A DNA stretch of 64,000 bases from Psychroserpens luteus. GTDB taxonomy: Bacteria > Bacteroidota > Bacteroidia > Flavobacteriales > Flavobacteriaceae. A program made the position numbers and the translations under genes. Below are positions 24,772 to 33,593 of this stretch, one piece after another. The DNA is taken from positions 620,001 to 684,000 of the forward strand of contig NZ_JADILU010000001.1 of the NCBI RefSeq assembly GCF_015319355.1. The letters are read 5' to 3'. A model generated the notes under the pieces. It ran no database searches, was not told where the DNA came from, and saw only the letters and a list, made by a program, of their open reading frames with translations. Positions within the stretch are counted from its first letter, which is position 1, and the number at the start of each line of letters is the position of its first letter.

Positions 24772-26157
24772 ATGAAAGCGTTACACACTACAATACTGTG
24801 CATTCTACTATGTACATTTTCTTCATTTTCTCAGAACATTCAAGACATTATCAATCAAGTTGATATCAATAATTTATCATTGACACTCAACGAGTTTTCA
24901 GGAGAACAAACCACTACGGTAGATGGTAATACAGTTACCATTTTAAATCGACAACAAGCCAATAATGAGTTGGCTGGAGATTATCTCGTAGAACGATTAG
25001 AAGCACTAGGTAATATAGTTATTACAGAACAACCATTTAACACAAATGGTAGAAACATTATTGCTACACAATTTGGTAAAACAAACCCTAATGATATTTA
25101 TATTGTATGTGCGCATTATGATACTGTTGCAGATTATTGCGCAGATGATAACGCATCTGGAACTGCTGCAGTTTTAGAAATTGCCAGAATACTTTCAACC
25201 CAATGTTTAGATAATACCATTGTATATGCACTTTGGGATGAGGAGGAAATTGGTCTACGTGGATCTCAATTTTATGCAAACCAAGCAGCTAGTAATGGAG
25301 ATAATATTTTAGGTGTTTTAAATATGGATATGATTGGCTATGATAGCGATGCAGTTGGGCAACCTGGAGATAATGAATTTGATATTGATTATAGAGATAT
25401 TGCAGGTTCTGCAGCAATGAAAGATGATATTATAGCAGTTTTAAACGCTTATACTTTTGATTTAAGTGTGATTGAGGTTAATCCAGGAACTACTGGTAGT
25501 GACCATGCGAGTTTTTGGTTTGCAAATGGAGGAGCAAATCCGTTTCCTGCTGTTTTGGTAGGAGAGTCCTGGGAAACCAATGATGAAACACCATTTTATC
25601 ATAGTTCTGGAGATCGCGTATCTACTTTAGATATGCAATACCTTAATGAAATGGTTAAATTAGTTACAGGTTATATGGTGACTAAAGGAAGTTTAGTTGC
25701 TGTAGATAATACCATAACACAAACGATGACGATGCTAACTTCTAATCAAAATTCTGCTAGTTATCAATGGTTTAATTCTGATTTAGATACTGCTATTTCT
25801 GGAGAAACAAATCAGTCGTTTACTCCTACTGCTAATGGTTATTATGAGGTAGAAATAACCTCTGGAACTTGCGTTGAACGCAGTGAATCGATATTGTTTA
25901 ATACCTTAGGTCTTGATTCTTTTTCTACGGAAGAATTAAAAATTTACCCAATACCAGCTCGAAATTATTTGACTATAGAATTATCTTCGGAAATATCAAC
26001 TCATTTAAATTTGTTTGATGTTTCAGGAAAATTAGTTCTAGAACAAACAATTACTGAAAGCACAGAATTAGATATAAAAGATTTACCTCAAGGTATTTAT
26101 TTCTTGAAAGTAAATACAGATGAAAAATCTGGAACTTATAAGATTGTTAAGGAATAA
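24772..26157 (+). CDS. Secreted M28 aminopeptidase with T9SS sorting domain
   Basis: 461 residues from ATG 24772 (a TTG three codons upstream is in frame but the signal peptide begins at MKALHTTILCILLCTF). The M28 zinc-peptidase core has CAHYDTV (His115), DDNASGTAA (Asp126), WDEEEIGLRGS (Glu158/159 region), NMDMIGYDSD and SDHASF, plus a late His in FYHSSGD. Residues about 320-375 look like an Ig-like module (SYQWFNSD...). The C-terminal 75 residues are a type A T9SS sorting domain: LKIYPIPARNYLTIEL, FDVSGKLVLEQ and LPQGIYFLKV. It should be exported through T9SS to the surface or medium. Single gene with its own operator-like promoter. Confidence 0.9.
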   Translation: MKALHTTILCILLCTFSSFSQNIQDIINQVDINNLSLTLNEFSGEQTTTVDGNTVTILNRQQANNELAGDYLVERLEALGNIVITEQPFNTNGRNIIATQFGKTNPNDIYIVCAHYDTVADYCADDNASGTAAVLEIARILSTQCLDNTIVYALWDEEEIGLRGSQFYANQAASNGDNILGVLNMDMIGYDSDAVGQPGDNEFDIDYRDIAGSAAMKDDIIAVLNAYTFDLSVIEVNPGTTGSDHASFWFANGGANPFPAVLVGESWETNDETPFYHSSGDRVSTLDMQYLNEMVKLVTGYMVTKGSLVAVDNTITQTMTMLTSNQNSASYQWFNSDLDTAISGETNQSFTPTANGYYEVEITSGTCVERSESILFNTLGLDSFSTEELKIYPIPARNYLTIELSSEISTHLNLFDVSGKLVLEQTITESTELDIKDLPQGIYFLKVNTDEKSGTYKIVKE

Positions 26158-26194
26158 GACAGTTTTTAAGTCATCCAATTTCTGAAGAAAAAAT

Positions 26195-26231
26195 AAAAGC
26201 CACCAAATTATATGTTTAATTGGTGGCTTTT
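26195..26231. terminator. Bidirectional terminator between M28 and M20 genes
   Basis: AAAAGCCACCAA (26195-26206) pairs with TTGGTGGCTTTT (26220-26231), a 12-bp stem. T-runs on both strands (TTTTTTAT downstream on plus, TTTTATTTTTT on minus) serve the two convergent genes. Confidence 0.85.
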
Positions 26232-26242
26232 TTATGTTGAGA

Positions 26243-27631
26243 TTATTTACTCAACTCTGTAAAATATTTATAAAATAAAGGAATAGTCTCGATGCCTTTA
26301 AAGTAATTCCAAACTCCAAAATGTTCGTTGGGAGAGTGTATAGCATCACTATCTAACCCAAATCCCATTAATATCGTTTTACTTTTTAATTCTTGCTCAA
26401 AAAGCGATACAATAGGAATACTTCCTCCACTTCGTTGTGGTATTGGATTTTTCCCAAATGTATCGTGATATGCTTTTGAAGCAGCTTTATAACCGATACT
26501 GTCAATTGGTGTGACGTAACCTTGCCCGCCATGATGAGGTGTGACTTTAACTTTTACGCCAGCAGGAGCAATGTTTTCAAAATACTTTTTAAACAAGTCA
26601 GTAATTTCTTCCCATTCTTGATTTGGTACTAAACGCATAGATATTTTAGCGAATGCCTTACTAGCGATGACTGTTTTTGCACCTTCACCAATGTATCCAC
26701 CCCAAATTCCGTTGACATCTAAAGTTGGTCTAATGGAATTACGCTCATTAGTGGTATATCCTTTTTCGCCATAAACAGCATCTATTCCTATAGACTTCTT
26801 ATAATCTTCTAATGAAAATGGTGCTTTAGCCATTTCTGCTCTTTCAGCGTCAGAAAGGTCTTCAACCTTATCATAAAATCCTGGAATTGTGATACGATTG
26901 TTCTCGTCATGTAAAGATGCAATCATTTTGGTTAGTATATTTATAGGGTTGGCTACAGCTCCACCATATAAACCAGAATGAAGATCACGATTTGGTCCAG
27001 TAACTTCAACTTCTACATAACTCAAACCACGAAGACCTGTTGTAATTGATGGCACATCTTGAGCAATCATTCCAGTATCTGATATTAAAATGACATCATT
27101 CTTTAATTTCTCTTGATTAGCTTTTACAAATTTTGAAAGATTAACACTACCAACTTCCTCTTCACCTTCAATCATAAACTTGACATTACAAGGTAATTGA
27201 TTGGTTTTAGTCATCAACTCCATCGCTTTGACATGCATATACATTTGACCTTTATCGTCACAAGCACCACGAGCAAAAATGGCACCTTCTGGATGAATCT
27301 CTGTTTTTTTAATTACAGGTTCATAAGGTGGCGAATCCCATAACTCAACAGGATCTGCAGGTTGTACATCATAATGACCATAAACTAATATGGTAGGTAA
27401 GCTTTTATCGAATATTTTTTCGCCATAAACGATAGGGAAACCTTCCGTTTCACAAATCTCAACATGATCACAACCTGCTTTTAAAAGGCTGTCTTTAATA
27501 ACGTCTGCAGTTTGAAATACATTATCCTTGTATGCAGGATCTGCACTTACAGATGGGATTTTGAGAAGGTCAATTAATTCGGTTAGAAATCGATCTTTAT
27601 GTTCTTTAATATAGGATTGAATATGTTGCAT
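26243..27631 (-). CDS. M20-family dipeptidase
   Basis: 462 residues from ATG 27631. A cytosolic zinc dipeptidase like CNDP/PepV-type enzymes. It has VYGHYDVQP (His86, Asp88), RGACDDKGQ (metal-bridging Asp125 region), EGEEEVGS (catalytic Glu157, metal Glu158), the lid-domain HSGLYGGAVANP, and a late metal His in DAIHSPNEHFG. The frame is open upstream to 27775, but that extension would run through the tRNA-Leu and has no similarity to the family, so MQHIQSYIKEH is the start. A TACTTTTG element on the minus strand (27663-27656) lies 25 bases upstream. No partner genes. Confidence 0.92.
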   Translation of the reverse strand: MQHIQSYIKEHKDRFLTELIDLLKIPSVSADPAYKDNVFQTADVIKDSLLKAGCDHVEICETEGFPIVYGEKIFDKSLPTILVYGHYDVQPADPVELWDSPPYEPVIKKTEIHPEGAIFARGACDDKGQMYMHVKAMELMTKTNQLPCNVKFMIEGEEEVGSVNLSKFVKANQEKLKNDVILISDTGMIAQDVPSITTGLRGLSYVEVEVTGPNRDLHSGLYGGAVANPINILTKMIASLHDENNRITIPGFYDKVEDLSDAERAEMAKAPFSLEDYKKSIGIDAVYGEKGYTTNERNSIRPTLDVNGIWGGYIGEGAKTVIASKAFAKISMRLVPNQEWEEITDLFKKYFENIAPAGVKVKVTPHHGGQGYVTPIDSIGYKAASKAYHDTFGKNPIPQRSGGSIPIVSLFEQELKSKTILMGFGLDSDAIHSPNEHFGVWNYFKGIETIPLFYKYFTELSK

Positions 27632-27700
27632 ATTTGAATGTTTTTTTGATTCTTTCAAAAGTACAAAATCAAAGAGTATATTTTTATTAAATAAAGTTAA

Positions 27701-27729
27701 TTGAATATAGAAAGTATTTTTTATATTTG
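27701..27729 (+). promoter_or_regulatory. Promoter of tRNA-Leu
   Basis: TTG (27701-27703), 18 bases, TATATTTG (27722-27729). This exact -33/-7 spacing is typical of Bacteroidetes promoters; the tRNA starts 21 bases later. Confidence 0.7.
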
Positions 27730-27749
27730 CATCCCGTTTTGGGACTAAT

Positions 27750-27831
27750 GCAGGCGTGGTGGAATTGGTAGACACGCTAGACTTAGGATCTAGTGCCGCA
27801 AGGTGTGAGAGTTCGAGTCTCTCCGCCTGTA
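27750..27831 (+). tRNA. tRNA-Leu (anticodon UAG)
   Basis: 82 bases. The acceptor stem GCAGGCG pairs with CGCCTGT (one G-T pair) and the discriminator is A, as expected for leucine. The D-arm has TGGTGGAATTGGTAGACAC, the anticodon loop CTTAGGA reads anticodon TAG, a long class II variable arm (TGCCGCAAGGTGT) follows, and the T-loop is GTTCGAGTC. The CCA end is not encoded. Confidence 0.97.
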
Positions 27832-27840
27832 CTTAATTAA

Positions 27841-27870
27841 AAAGCTGACTATAAATAGTCAGCTTTTTTT
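27841..27870 (+). terminator. Terminator after tRNA-Leu
   Basis: AAAGCTGACTAT / ATAGTCAGCTTT with a two-base loop, then TTTT. A 12-bp perfect stem ten bases after the tRNA end. Confidence 0.9.
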
Positions 27871-28161
27871 ATTTTAATATCTCATCTTTATATGATGAAT
27901 ACAGAAATATAATAATGAATAGGGTTGGTCCTAAGTACATTATGTGATTATATGTTTCCGTTATCAATATGAGATATATAAGTAAACTATGAATTGAAGA
28001 ACAATCATATAAAGAAAATGATTTGGCAGACGTCCTAAATAGTTAAAATATAAAGTGGTCTATTATATTGTAGTCCATTATTTTCTTTAAAAAGATTGTA
28101 ATTTATCTTAACAATTAAAGACAAACTAAGTATTAAATAAGATCAACTTAAAACATTTATT
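27871..28161. other. AT-rich gap before msrA
   Basis: About 290 bases with no gene, hairpin or recognisable promoter. Only short AT-rich runs are visible. Confidence 0.4.
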
Positions 28162-28668
28162 ATGAGCAGTTATAAAAAAGCATACATAGCAGGAGGTTGT
28201 TTTTGGGGAATGGAAGATTTATTTAGATCACGTCCAGGAATTAAAGATACGGAAGTAGGGTATCAAGGTGGAGAAAATGATAATCCAACTTACCAAAATC
28301 ATCCAGGACATGCAGAAGGTATAGAATTAACTTATGATCCTAACGAAACCTCTTTTAAAGAAATCTTAGATTATTTTTTTAGAATGCATAATCCTACAAC
28401 TGTAGATCAGCAAGGAAATGATAAAGGGTCTAGTTATCGCTCTGCAATATTTTATCAAAATGAAGAAGAAAAAGCTCAAGCTGAAGAAGTCATCGATATT
28501 GTAAATAATTCTGGAAAATGGGAAAGTAAAGTTGTTACGACATTAGAACCATTTGCACCATTTTGGCAAGCAGAAGAAAACCATCAAGACTATTTGGTTA
28601 AAAACCCGAATGGCTACACTTGTCATTATTTAAGATTTGAAGATAGTTATCTTAAAACAGAGGTTTAA
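28162..28668 (+). CDS. msrA: Peptide-methionine (S)-S-oxide reductase MsrA
   Basis: 168 residues, full length. Active site GGCFWGME (Cys13), then VGYQGG, YQNHPGHAEGIELTYDP, FFRMHNPTTVDQQGNDKGSSYRSAIFY and the C-terminal FWQAEENHQDYL. All are classic MsrA motifs. It repairs oxidised methionine in the cytoplasm using thioredoxin. A second Cys near position 150 (GYTCHYL) may serve in recycling. Single gene with a strong terminator. The related but altered protein at 61.8 kb has lost most of these motifs. Confidence 0.96.
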   Translation: MSSYKKAYIAGGCFWGMEDLFRSRPGIKDTEVGYQGGENDNPTYQNHPGHAEGIELTYDPNETSFKEILDYFFRMHNPTTVDQQGNDKGSSYRSAIFYQNEEEKAQAEEVIDIVNNSGKWESKVVTTLEPFAPFWQAEENHQDYLVKNPNGYTCHYLRFEDSYLKTEV

Positions 28669-28724
28669 TCTATAAAATCAAAAAAGCAATACCATTTTGG
28701 CGTTAACGCTAGTATGTTAAACGT

Positions 28725-28754
28725 AAGCTAACTTTTAAGAGTTAGCTTTTTTTT
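28725..28754 (+). terminator. Terminator after msrA
   Basis: AAGCTAACT / AGTTAGCTT, 9-bp stem with a six-base loop and a run of eight T. Confidence 0.85.
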
Positions 28755-28767
28755 GTTTTAAAATATA

Positions 28768-28795
28768 AAACCGCCAAGTGAAAACTTGGCGGTTT
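28768..28795 (-). terminator. Terminator at the end of the sus operon
   Basis: AAACCGCCAAGT / ACTTGGCGGTTT, a perfect 12-bp stem with a four-base loop (GAAA on plus), 28 bases past the stop of the minus-strand GH13 amylase gene. On the minus strand it is followed by TTATATTTT. Confidence 0.75.
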
Positions 28796-28822
28796 AGACT
28801 AACTTAAAGATTGTTATACAAT

Positions 28823-31690
28823 TTAAAGTTTTATCAGTTTAGAGGTTGATGTTTGACCATTACTGTTTTCAATTTTAACTAGGTAAATGCTCTGTGTTAA
28901 ATCTGAAATATCATAGGTGTCGTTTATAGTAAACTCTCCGTTAAATGATTTTATTAACTTTCCTGTAATATCAAATATCTGTAAACTCGAAATAGCTTTA
29001 TTTGTTTTAAATGATGTGTTTACAGGATTAGGATAGATGCTAAAAGCTTCATTTATATCAAAACTATTTGTACTTAGTGTTGATGGCATATTTCCGAAGA
29101 TTCTAAACTGTCCAGCAGGTATCGTTACAGTGCCTGCACTATATGTTGTATTTCCTGTCTCATCCATCAAATCAAACCAGTTACCACCAGTAGGAAAATT
29201 GGTGTTTACAGTTTGAGAAACCACATCAAAGTTTGCTAAAACAATTACATTTCTTAATTGTGATGAAGGAATAGAGGTATCAAAAATATCAATTCTAGGA
29301 GTTAATGAACCTGAAGTCATAGCATAGTCACCCTCAAAAACTGCTTCATTAATTTTCAAATCAATCAATCTAGCCCAATCATTATAAATTTGATTTCTAT
29401 TAGTATCTCCTAACCAGTTATCTGTCCATTGTGGTTGTGGTTTTGTATCTAATTTACAACCATCATTATTAACACTACCGTCAGGACACGTAAATAATGA
29501 GTTGTCCATTCCTAATGCAGCAAAATGCCAAAGCATTTTTGGTCCAGGAACTGTTAAAGTCACTGCTCCAATTGCCGACATTCTAGATAATGCAGTATTT
29601 AAATCTCTCACGTTATGTGAGCCTACAGCATTATTTCCAAATTCCACTGCTTTATACATTATACGTTCTTCATCATGACTTTCTGGATAACCCATAACAC
29701 GAGGACCATTAAATTGAGCACGTGAGTTGTGGCCAATTCCGTCTATATTGTTATTAGAGTTAAAACCCATTAAGAGTTGACTATAAGGGTCTGTCATTTT
29801 ACCCCAAACCATAACTCCTTTTCCTTCTGAAAGACGATAATTTGCCCATTCCTTTTCTTCATTTTGAGTCCCTAAATGTTCAAAAATAACATAATGGTCA
29901 GGATCTAAAGACCATGAATAATCTGCATAATCTTTAAGGATGTCTACACGATCTTGTTGGTAGCTATTTGTACAGTTTTCATTGTTTTCACAATTTTGAG
30001 TGAATCCTTTTGTTAAATCCCATCTAAAACCATCTATTTTAAAATCTTCAACCCAATGTTTTACAACACGTCTAGTATACTCTTGAGTTAGAGTGCTTTG
30101 GTGATTGAAATCATCTCCTACACTATAACTGTGTTTAGCTACTTCATTAAAATATGGGTTTTCGCTACTTGGTCCACCCCAACCATCATTATCTGGATCA
30201 TTCATCCACATACGAACCATTGGATTTCTCCCGAAGGCATGATTTAAAGCAACATCGAGAATTACTGCAATATCATTTTGATGACATAAATCAATAAATT
30301 CTTTGAATTTGTTTTCTGTTCCGTAGAACTTATCTAAAGCTAAGTGGAATGATGTATTATAACCCCAACTTTCATTGCCTTCAAATTCCATTACTGGCAT
30401 TAATTGAATAGCATTAACATTTAAGTTTTTGAAATAATCTATTCTATCAATTAAGTTTTGATAATTTCTGTCCGCATCAAAATCTCTTATTAATACTTCA
30501 TAAACAATTAGATCTTCTTCTTTTGGTGCTGTAAAATTTGGTACTTGCCAATTGTAAGCAGTTTGTCCAGTTTGTAAAACAGTAACTTCACGTTCTTGTC
30601 CAGCAGGATAAGCTGGTAAGTTAGGATATGTGTTAGCAGGAATATAAGGATCATCAAAAGGAGATAATACCAATGTTGAAAATGGATCTGCAGTTTTAAC
30701 TAAAGCAGGTGAGTTAGCAATAGGATTTGTGTCAAACACCCAATATTGGTAAGTCTCTATTTGACCTGGAGTTAAACCAGTGAGTTCTAACCAATATTTC
30801 CCTGTTGCTGCATCACGTTTCATAACGTCTGCATTGGTAGGATTATAATTATTAAAACTACCAGCGATTTGAATAAATTCTTTACCAGGAGCAGTTAATA
30901 CTAATGTCGCTTTTGTAGGATCTGAACCATAGTTGATACCATCTTCTAATCCAGTTGGTAGATTTGCTTCTACAACAGTAGGAACAACCACGACTTCAAA
31001 ACTAGCTTCTCCAGTTTCAGAAGAACCAGGAGGTGTACCTACAAATTTTAGAGTACCACTTTCTGTAATATTATTTATAGTTGAGTTACATGCTGGAAAT
31101 CCACAAGATCCAGTTGCAATAGATACGTCATTGTAAAATATTTCAAAGCTACCTTGTACTGTTGCTCCACCTTGAAAGATTATTGTAGCACTAACACTTA
31201 AATCATTGCCAGAAGTAATAACAACTAAGTCACTAGTTGGATTAGTGAAATTTATTTGTACACTTCCAATAGGAAATATGAAATCATTACAACCTTCATC
31301 TTTTAATTCTTGAGAACCATCTGCATTTCTAAAAACCATTCCTATTTGAGTTGCACTGTCAGCTTGTGTAGAAGTAAGTCCGTAATATGTTTCTGGAGTT
31401 ATAGTTATACTAAAAGTTCCGTCTCCATTACTTGTCATTTCTCCAATACCATCATCTTCACCCCAATTTCCAACAACATTAAATCCAAAAGGATCAGAAT
31501 TGTCACCAATTCCAGAGTGCATATATACTTGAGTTGTTCCACTTAAGCCATTACAATTAGAGTCAGAACTGTTTGTGTCAACTGTTATTGTAACTGGTTG
31601 GTCTACTTCAATTGCACCAACACTCAAAGTTACTTGAGCAAATGTGTTTAAGGAAATAAGAGTTATTAAAGAGCATAAAATTTTTTTCAT
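28823..31690 (-). CDS. Secreted GH13 alpha-amylase with T9SS sorting domain
   Basis: 955 residues. Signal peptide (about 1-19), two N-terminal beta-sandwich modules (about 20-240), a CBM48-like module (about 245-380: VLTAPGKEFIQIAGSFNNYNP), then a GH13 barrel. Catalytic set: DVALNH, nucleophile Asp558 (GFRWDLTKGF), acid/base Glu604 (VIFEHLG) and Asp673 (PESHDEER). The C-terminal 75 residues are a T9SS type A sorting domain (FSIYPNPVNTSF, LQIFDITGKLIKSF, LTQSIYLVKI). It should cut starch outside the cell and so feed the SusC/D importer upstream in the same operon. A terminator-like hairpin lies between it and the SusF-like gene. Confidence 0.92.
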   Translation of the reverse strand: MKKILCSLITLISLNTFAQVTLSVGAIEVDQPVTITVDTNSSDSNCNGLSGTTQVYMHSGIGDNSDPFGFNVVGNWGEDDGIGEMTSNGDGTFSITITPETYYGLTSTQADSATQIGMVFRNADGSQELKDEGCNDFIFPIGSVQINFTNPTSDLVVITSGNDLSVSATIIFQGGATVQGSFEIFYNDVSIATGSCGFPACNSTINNITESGTLKFVGTPPGSSETGEASFEVVVVPTVVEANLPTGLEDGINYGSDPTKATLVLTAPGKEFIQIAGSFNNYNPTNADVMKRDAATGKYWLELTGLTPGQIETYQYWVFDTNPIANSPALVKTADPFSTLVLSPFDDPYIPANTYPNLPAYPAGQEREVTVLQTGQTAYNWQVPNFTAPKEEDLIVYEVLIRDFDADRNYQNLIDRIDYFKNLNVNAIQLMPVMEFEGNESWGYNTSFHLALDKFYGTENKFKEFIDLCHQNDIAVILDVALNHAFGRNPMVRMWMNDPDNDGWGGPSSENPYFNEVAKHSYSVGDDFNHQSTLTQEYTRRVVKHWVEDFKIDGFRWDLTKGFTQNCENNENCTNSYQQDRVDILKDYADYSWSLDPDHYVIFEHLGTQNEEKEWANYRLSEGKGVMVWGKMTDPYSQLLMGFNSNNNIDGIGHNSRAQFNGPRVMGYPESHDEERIMYKAVEFGNNAVGSHNVRDLNTALSRMSAIGAVTLTVPGPKMLWHFAALGMDNSLFTCPDGSVNNDGCKLDTKPQPQWTDNWLGDTNRNQIYNDWARLIDLKINEAVFEGDYAMTSGSLTPRIDIFDTSIPSSQLRNVIVLANFDVVSQTVNTNFPTGGNWFDLMDETGNTTYSAGTVTIPAGQFRIFGNMPSTLSTNSFDINEAFSIYPNPVNTSFKTNKAISSLQIFDITGKLIKSFNGEFTINDTYDISDLTQSIYLVKIENSNGQTSTSKLIKL

Positions 31691-31710
31691 AGCGTCAATA
31701 TTTTTTAAAA

Positions 31711-31740
31711 AAAAGGCTATGCGTCATACATAGCCTTTTT
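31711..31740 (-). terminator. Intra-operon terminator/attenuator before the secreted amylase
   Basis: AAAAGGCTATG / CATAGCCTTTT, an 11-bp perfect stem with a 7-base loop. On the minus strand it ends in TTTTTTTT. It lies between the SusF-like gene and the GH13 gene, so part of the transcripts may stop here. Confidence 0.7.
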
Positions 31741-31754
31741 TAGAATGTTATAAT

Positions 31755-33581
31755 TTACTCTACAGTAATTGTTAAGTTTCCTGTATCAACTGTAATCGTG
31801 TATGTTCCAGGAGTGCCATTAAAGAAGAAATTGCTGTCTCCATCCAAGGCATTGATTAAATCTGAATCAATTGTATATCCATCACCTTCATAAGTTGGGT
31901 AATTTATTCCACTATCCCAGTCAGTATTTGCTGTAAAGAATCTGAAAGCATCATTGGTTAATGCTACTGGGCCAGAATAAATTCCAGCACCTGTACATGG
32001 TAATGCTACAGGATTATCCCAAGACCAACCAGCATCAACAGCACCTGCCCCAACAAGCCATAATTGTTCAAATTCACATTGCAATTCCTCAGGACCTAAA
32101 GTGATTGTTTTATTTATATCATCAACAGTTAAGAAATAAGTGCCAGGAGTACCACCAAAAGAAAAGTTACTGTCACCATCCATAGCATTACTAAAATTAC
32201 TATCAATAGTATATCCATTTCCTTCGTAAGTTGGATAGTTTGAGCCACTATCCCAGTCACTGTTTATATTGAAAAATCTAAAAGAATCATTTGTTAAAGC
32301 AACATTACCTGAGTATGTTCCATTTCCTGTACATGGTAAAGCGACAGGAGTATCCCAAGACCAACCAGCATCAACAATTCCTGCACCAACTAACCATAAT
32401 TGGTCAAAGTTACAGTTTGGTCCAACAACAGGAGGTCCTAATGTTATTGTTTTTGCTTCTGTATCAACTTCAATAAAATATTGTCCAGGAGTACCAACAA
32501 ATTGGAAATTGTTGTCGCCATCTAAAGCGTTTTCTAAGTTAGAATCAATAGTGTATAGAAGACCTTCATAATAAGGAAAGTTTCTTCCAGAATCCCAATT
32601 CGTAGCCTCAGTAAAGAATCTAAAAGCATCATTAATTAAATTAATGTTTCCAGAATATTTAGTGCCTTGTAAAGGTAATTCAACTGGAGTAGTCCAATCC
32701 CATCCTGCATCAACTGCACCTGCACCTACAACATAAAGAATTGGAGGAAGCTCTAAACTGTAAGGTGTTACTGCAACAGTAATAGCATCAGAAAAACGTT
32801 CCATATTACCTGCATTCATCTCTATAGTTGCTCTAATTCTAATGTCTAAGTTTCCAACTTCTTCTGCAGTAAGACCTGCATCAAGTATAATCTCATTGAA
32901 TTTTGCGTGAGTGAAAGATTCAGGAGAATCTACTAATATAATATCACCATTTATATCTTGCTCAGATACAGTTATAGGACTTGCAAAGTTAGTGCCAGCT
33001 TCAGCAAATTGAATTGCATATAGAACATCTACAGAACTGTTATCTCCAAAATCTGGATCTTCCCATACAATATTAATTGCTTCGGCATCTGGTGTAGTTT
33101 CAAGTAAAACTAATTCAAATGTACTATCTGGATTAGTTATTACAGGAGCAGCTTCAGAATAAGATGATACACTAAAGCTCACGATATTTGTTATTGCTGA
33201 ACCGTTAGTAACTCTCATAAAAACTGTAAATGGTTCAAAAGCATCAGCACCAGCATCTAAAACGATGTTATTGAAATCTGCCACTGTCATTGTAAATCTA
33301 TCTGTAGTAGATGATCCAATTATTGAAGGGCTTTCAAATAAAGCATCTGGTGATAATTCTACCATATAACTTGCAGAACCTGATGTTAATTGGTCATTCC
33401 AAACGATACTAAAAGCTTCGTTATTTGGTAAATTGTAATTTAAGTTTATGTTAGAAATCACAGGCTCCAACAGTGTAAAAGAAGCATCTGGTGATGTGAT
33501 TTCTAAACTTTCTTCCGTTTCGCACGATACAAATACTAAGAATAAACAGAGTATTAACGCACTAATTTTATTGATTTTCAT
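31755..33581 (-). CDS. SusF-like surface lipoprotein with three tandem glycan-binding repeats
   Basis: 608 residues. Lipoprotein signal ends FVSC (Cys20). Two SusE/F N-terminal Fn3-like domains follow (about 28-140 and 148-275). Then three near-copies of a roughly 105-residue module start at 281, 394 and 506; each begins LW/YVVGAG.VDAGW.W..PV and contains RFF......WDSG.N.P.YEG..YTIDS, LDGD.NF and GTPG.Y. Conserved Trp and aromatic residues are the likely starch contacts, as in SusE/SusF modules. Cell-surface, in complex with SusC/D. The repeats are so alike that recent duplication is likely. Second last gene of the operon. Confidence 0.85.
   Translation of the reverse strand: MKINKISALILCLFLVFVSCETEESLEITSPDASFTLLEPVISNINLNYNLPNNEAFSIVWNDQLTSGSASYMVELSPDALFESPSIIGSSTTDRFTMTVADFNNIVLDAGADAFEPFTVFMRVTNGSAITNIVSFSVSSYSEAAPVITNPDSTFELVLLETTPDAEAINIVWEDPDFGDNSSVDVLYAIQFAEAGTNFASPITVSEQDINGDIILVDSPESFTHAKFNEIILDAGLTAEEVGNLDIRIRATIEMNAGNMERFSDAITVAVTPYSLELPPILYVVGAGAVDAGWDWTTPVELPLQGTKYSGNINLINDAFRFFTEATNWDSGRNFPYYEGLLYTIDSNLENALDGDNNFQFVGTPGQYFIEVDTEAKTITLGPPVVGPNCNFDQLWLVGAGIVDAGWSWDTPVALPCTGNGTYSGNVALTNDSFRFFNINSDWDSGSNYPTYEGNGYTIDSNFSNAMDGDSNFSFGGTPGTYFLTVDDINKTITLGPEELQCEFEQLWLVGAGAVDAGWSWDNPVALPCTGAGIYSGPVALTNDAFRFFTANTDWDSGINYPTYEGDGYTIDSDLINALDGDSNFFFNGTPGTYTITVDTGNLTITVE
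31758..32741 (-). repeat. Three tandem repeats of about 336 bp within the SusF-like gene
   Basis: Protein repeats of 112-113 residues (starts at residues 281, 394 and 506). Copies 2 and 3 are nearly identical over long stretches (VDAGWSWD.PVALPCTG); copy 1 is more diverged. Confidence 0.85.
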
Positions 33582-33593
33582 AGTGTTATTTTT

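Noticed and set aside
27632-27775. N-terminal extension of the M20 dipeptidase.
   Set aside because: The open frame crosses the tRNA-Leu start and promoter region and adds non-family sequence; ATG 27631 fits the family.
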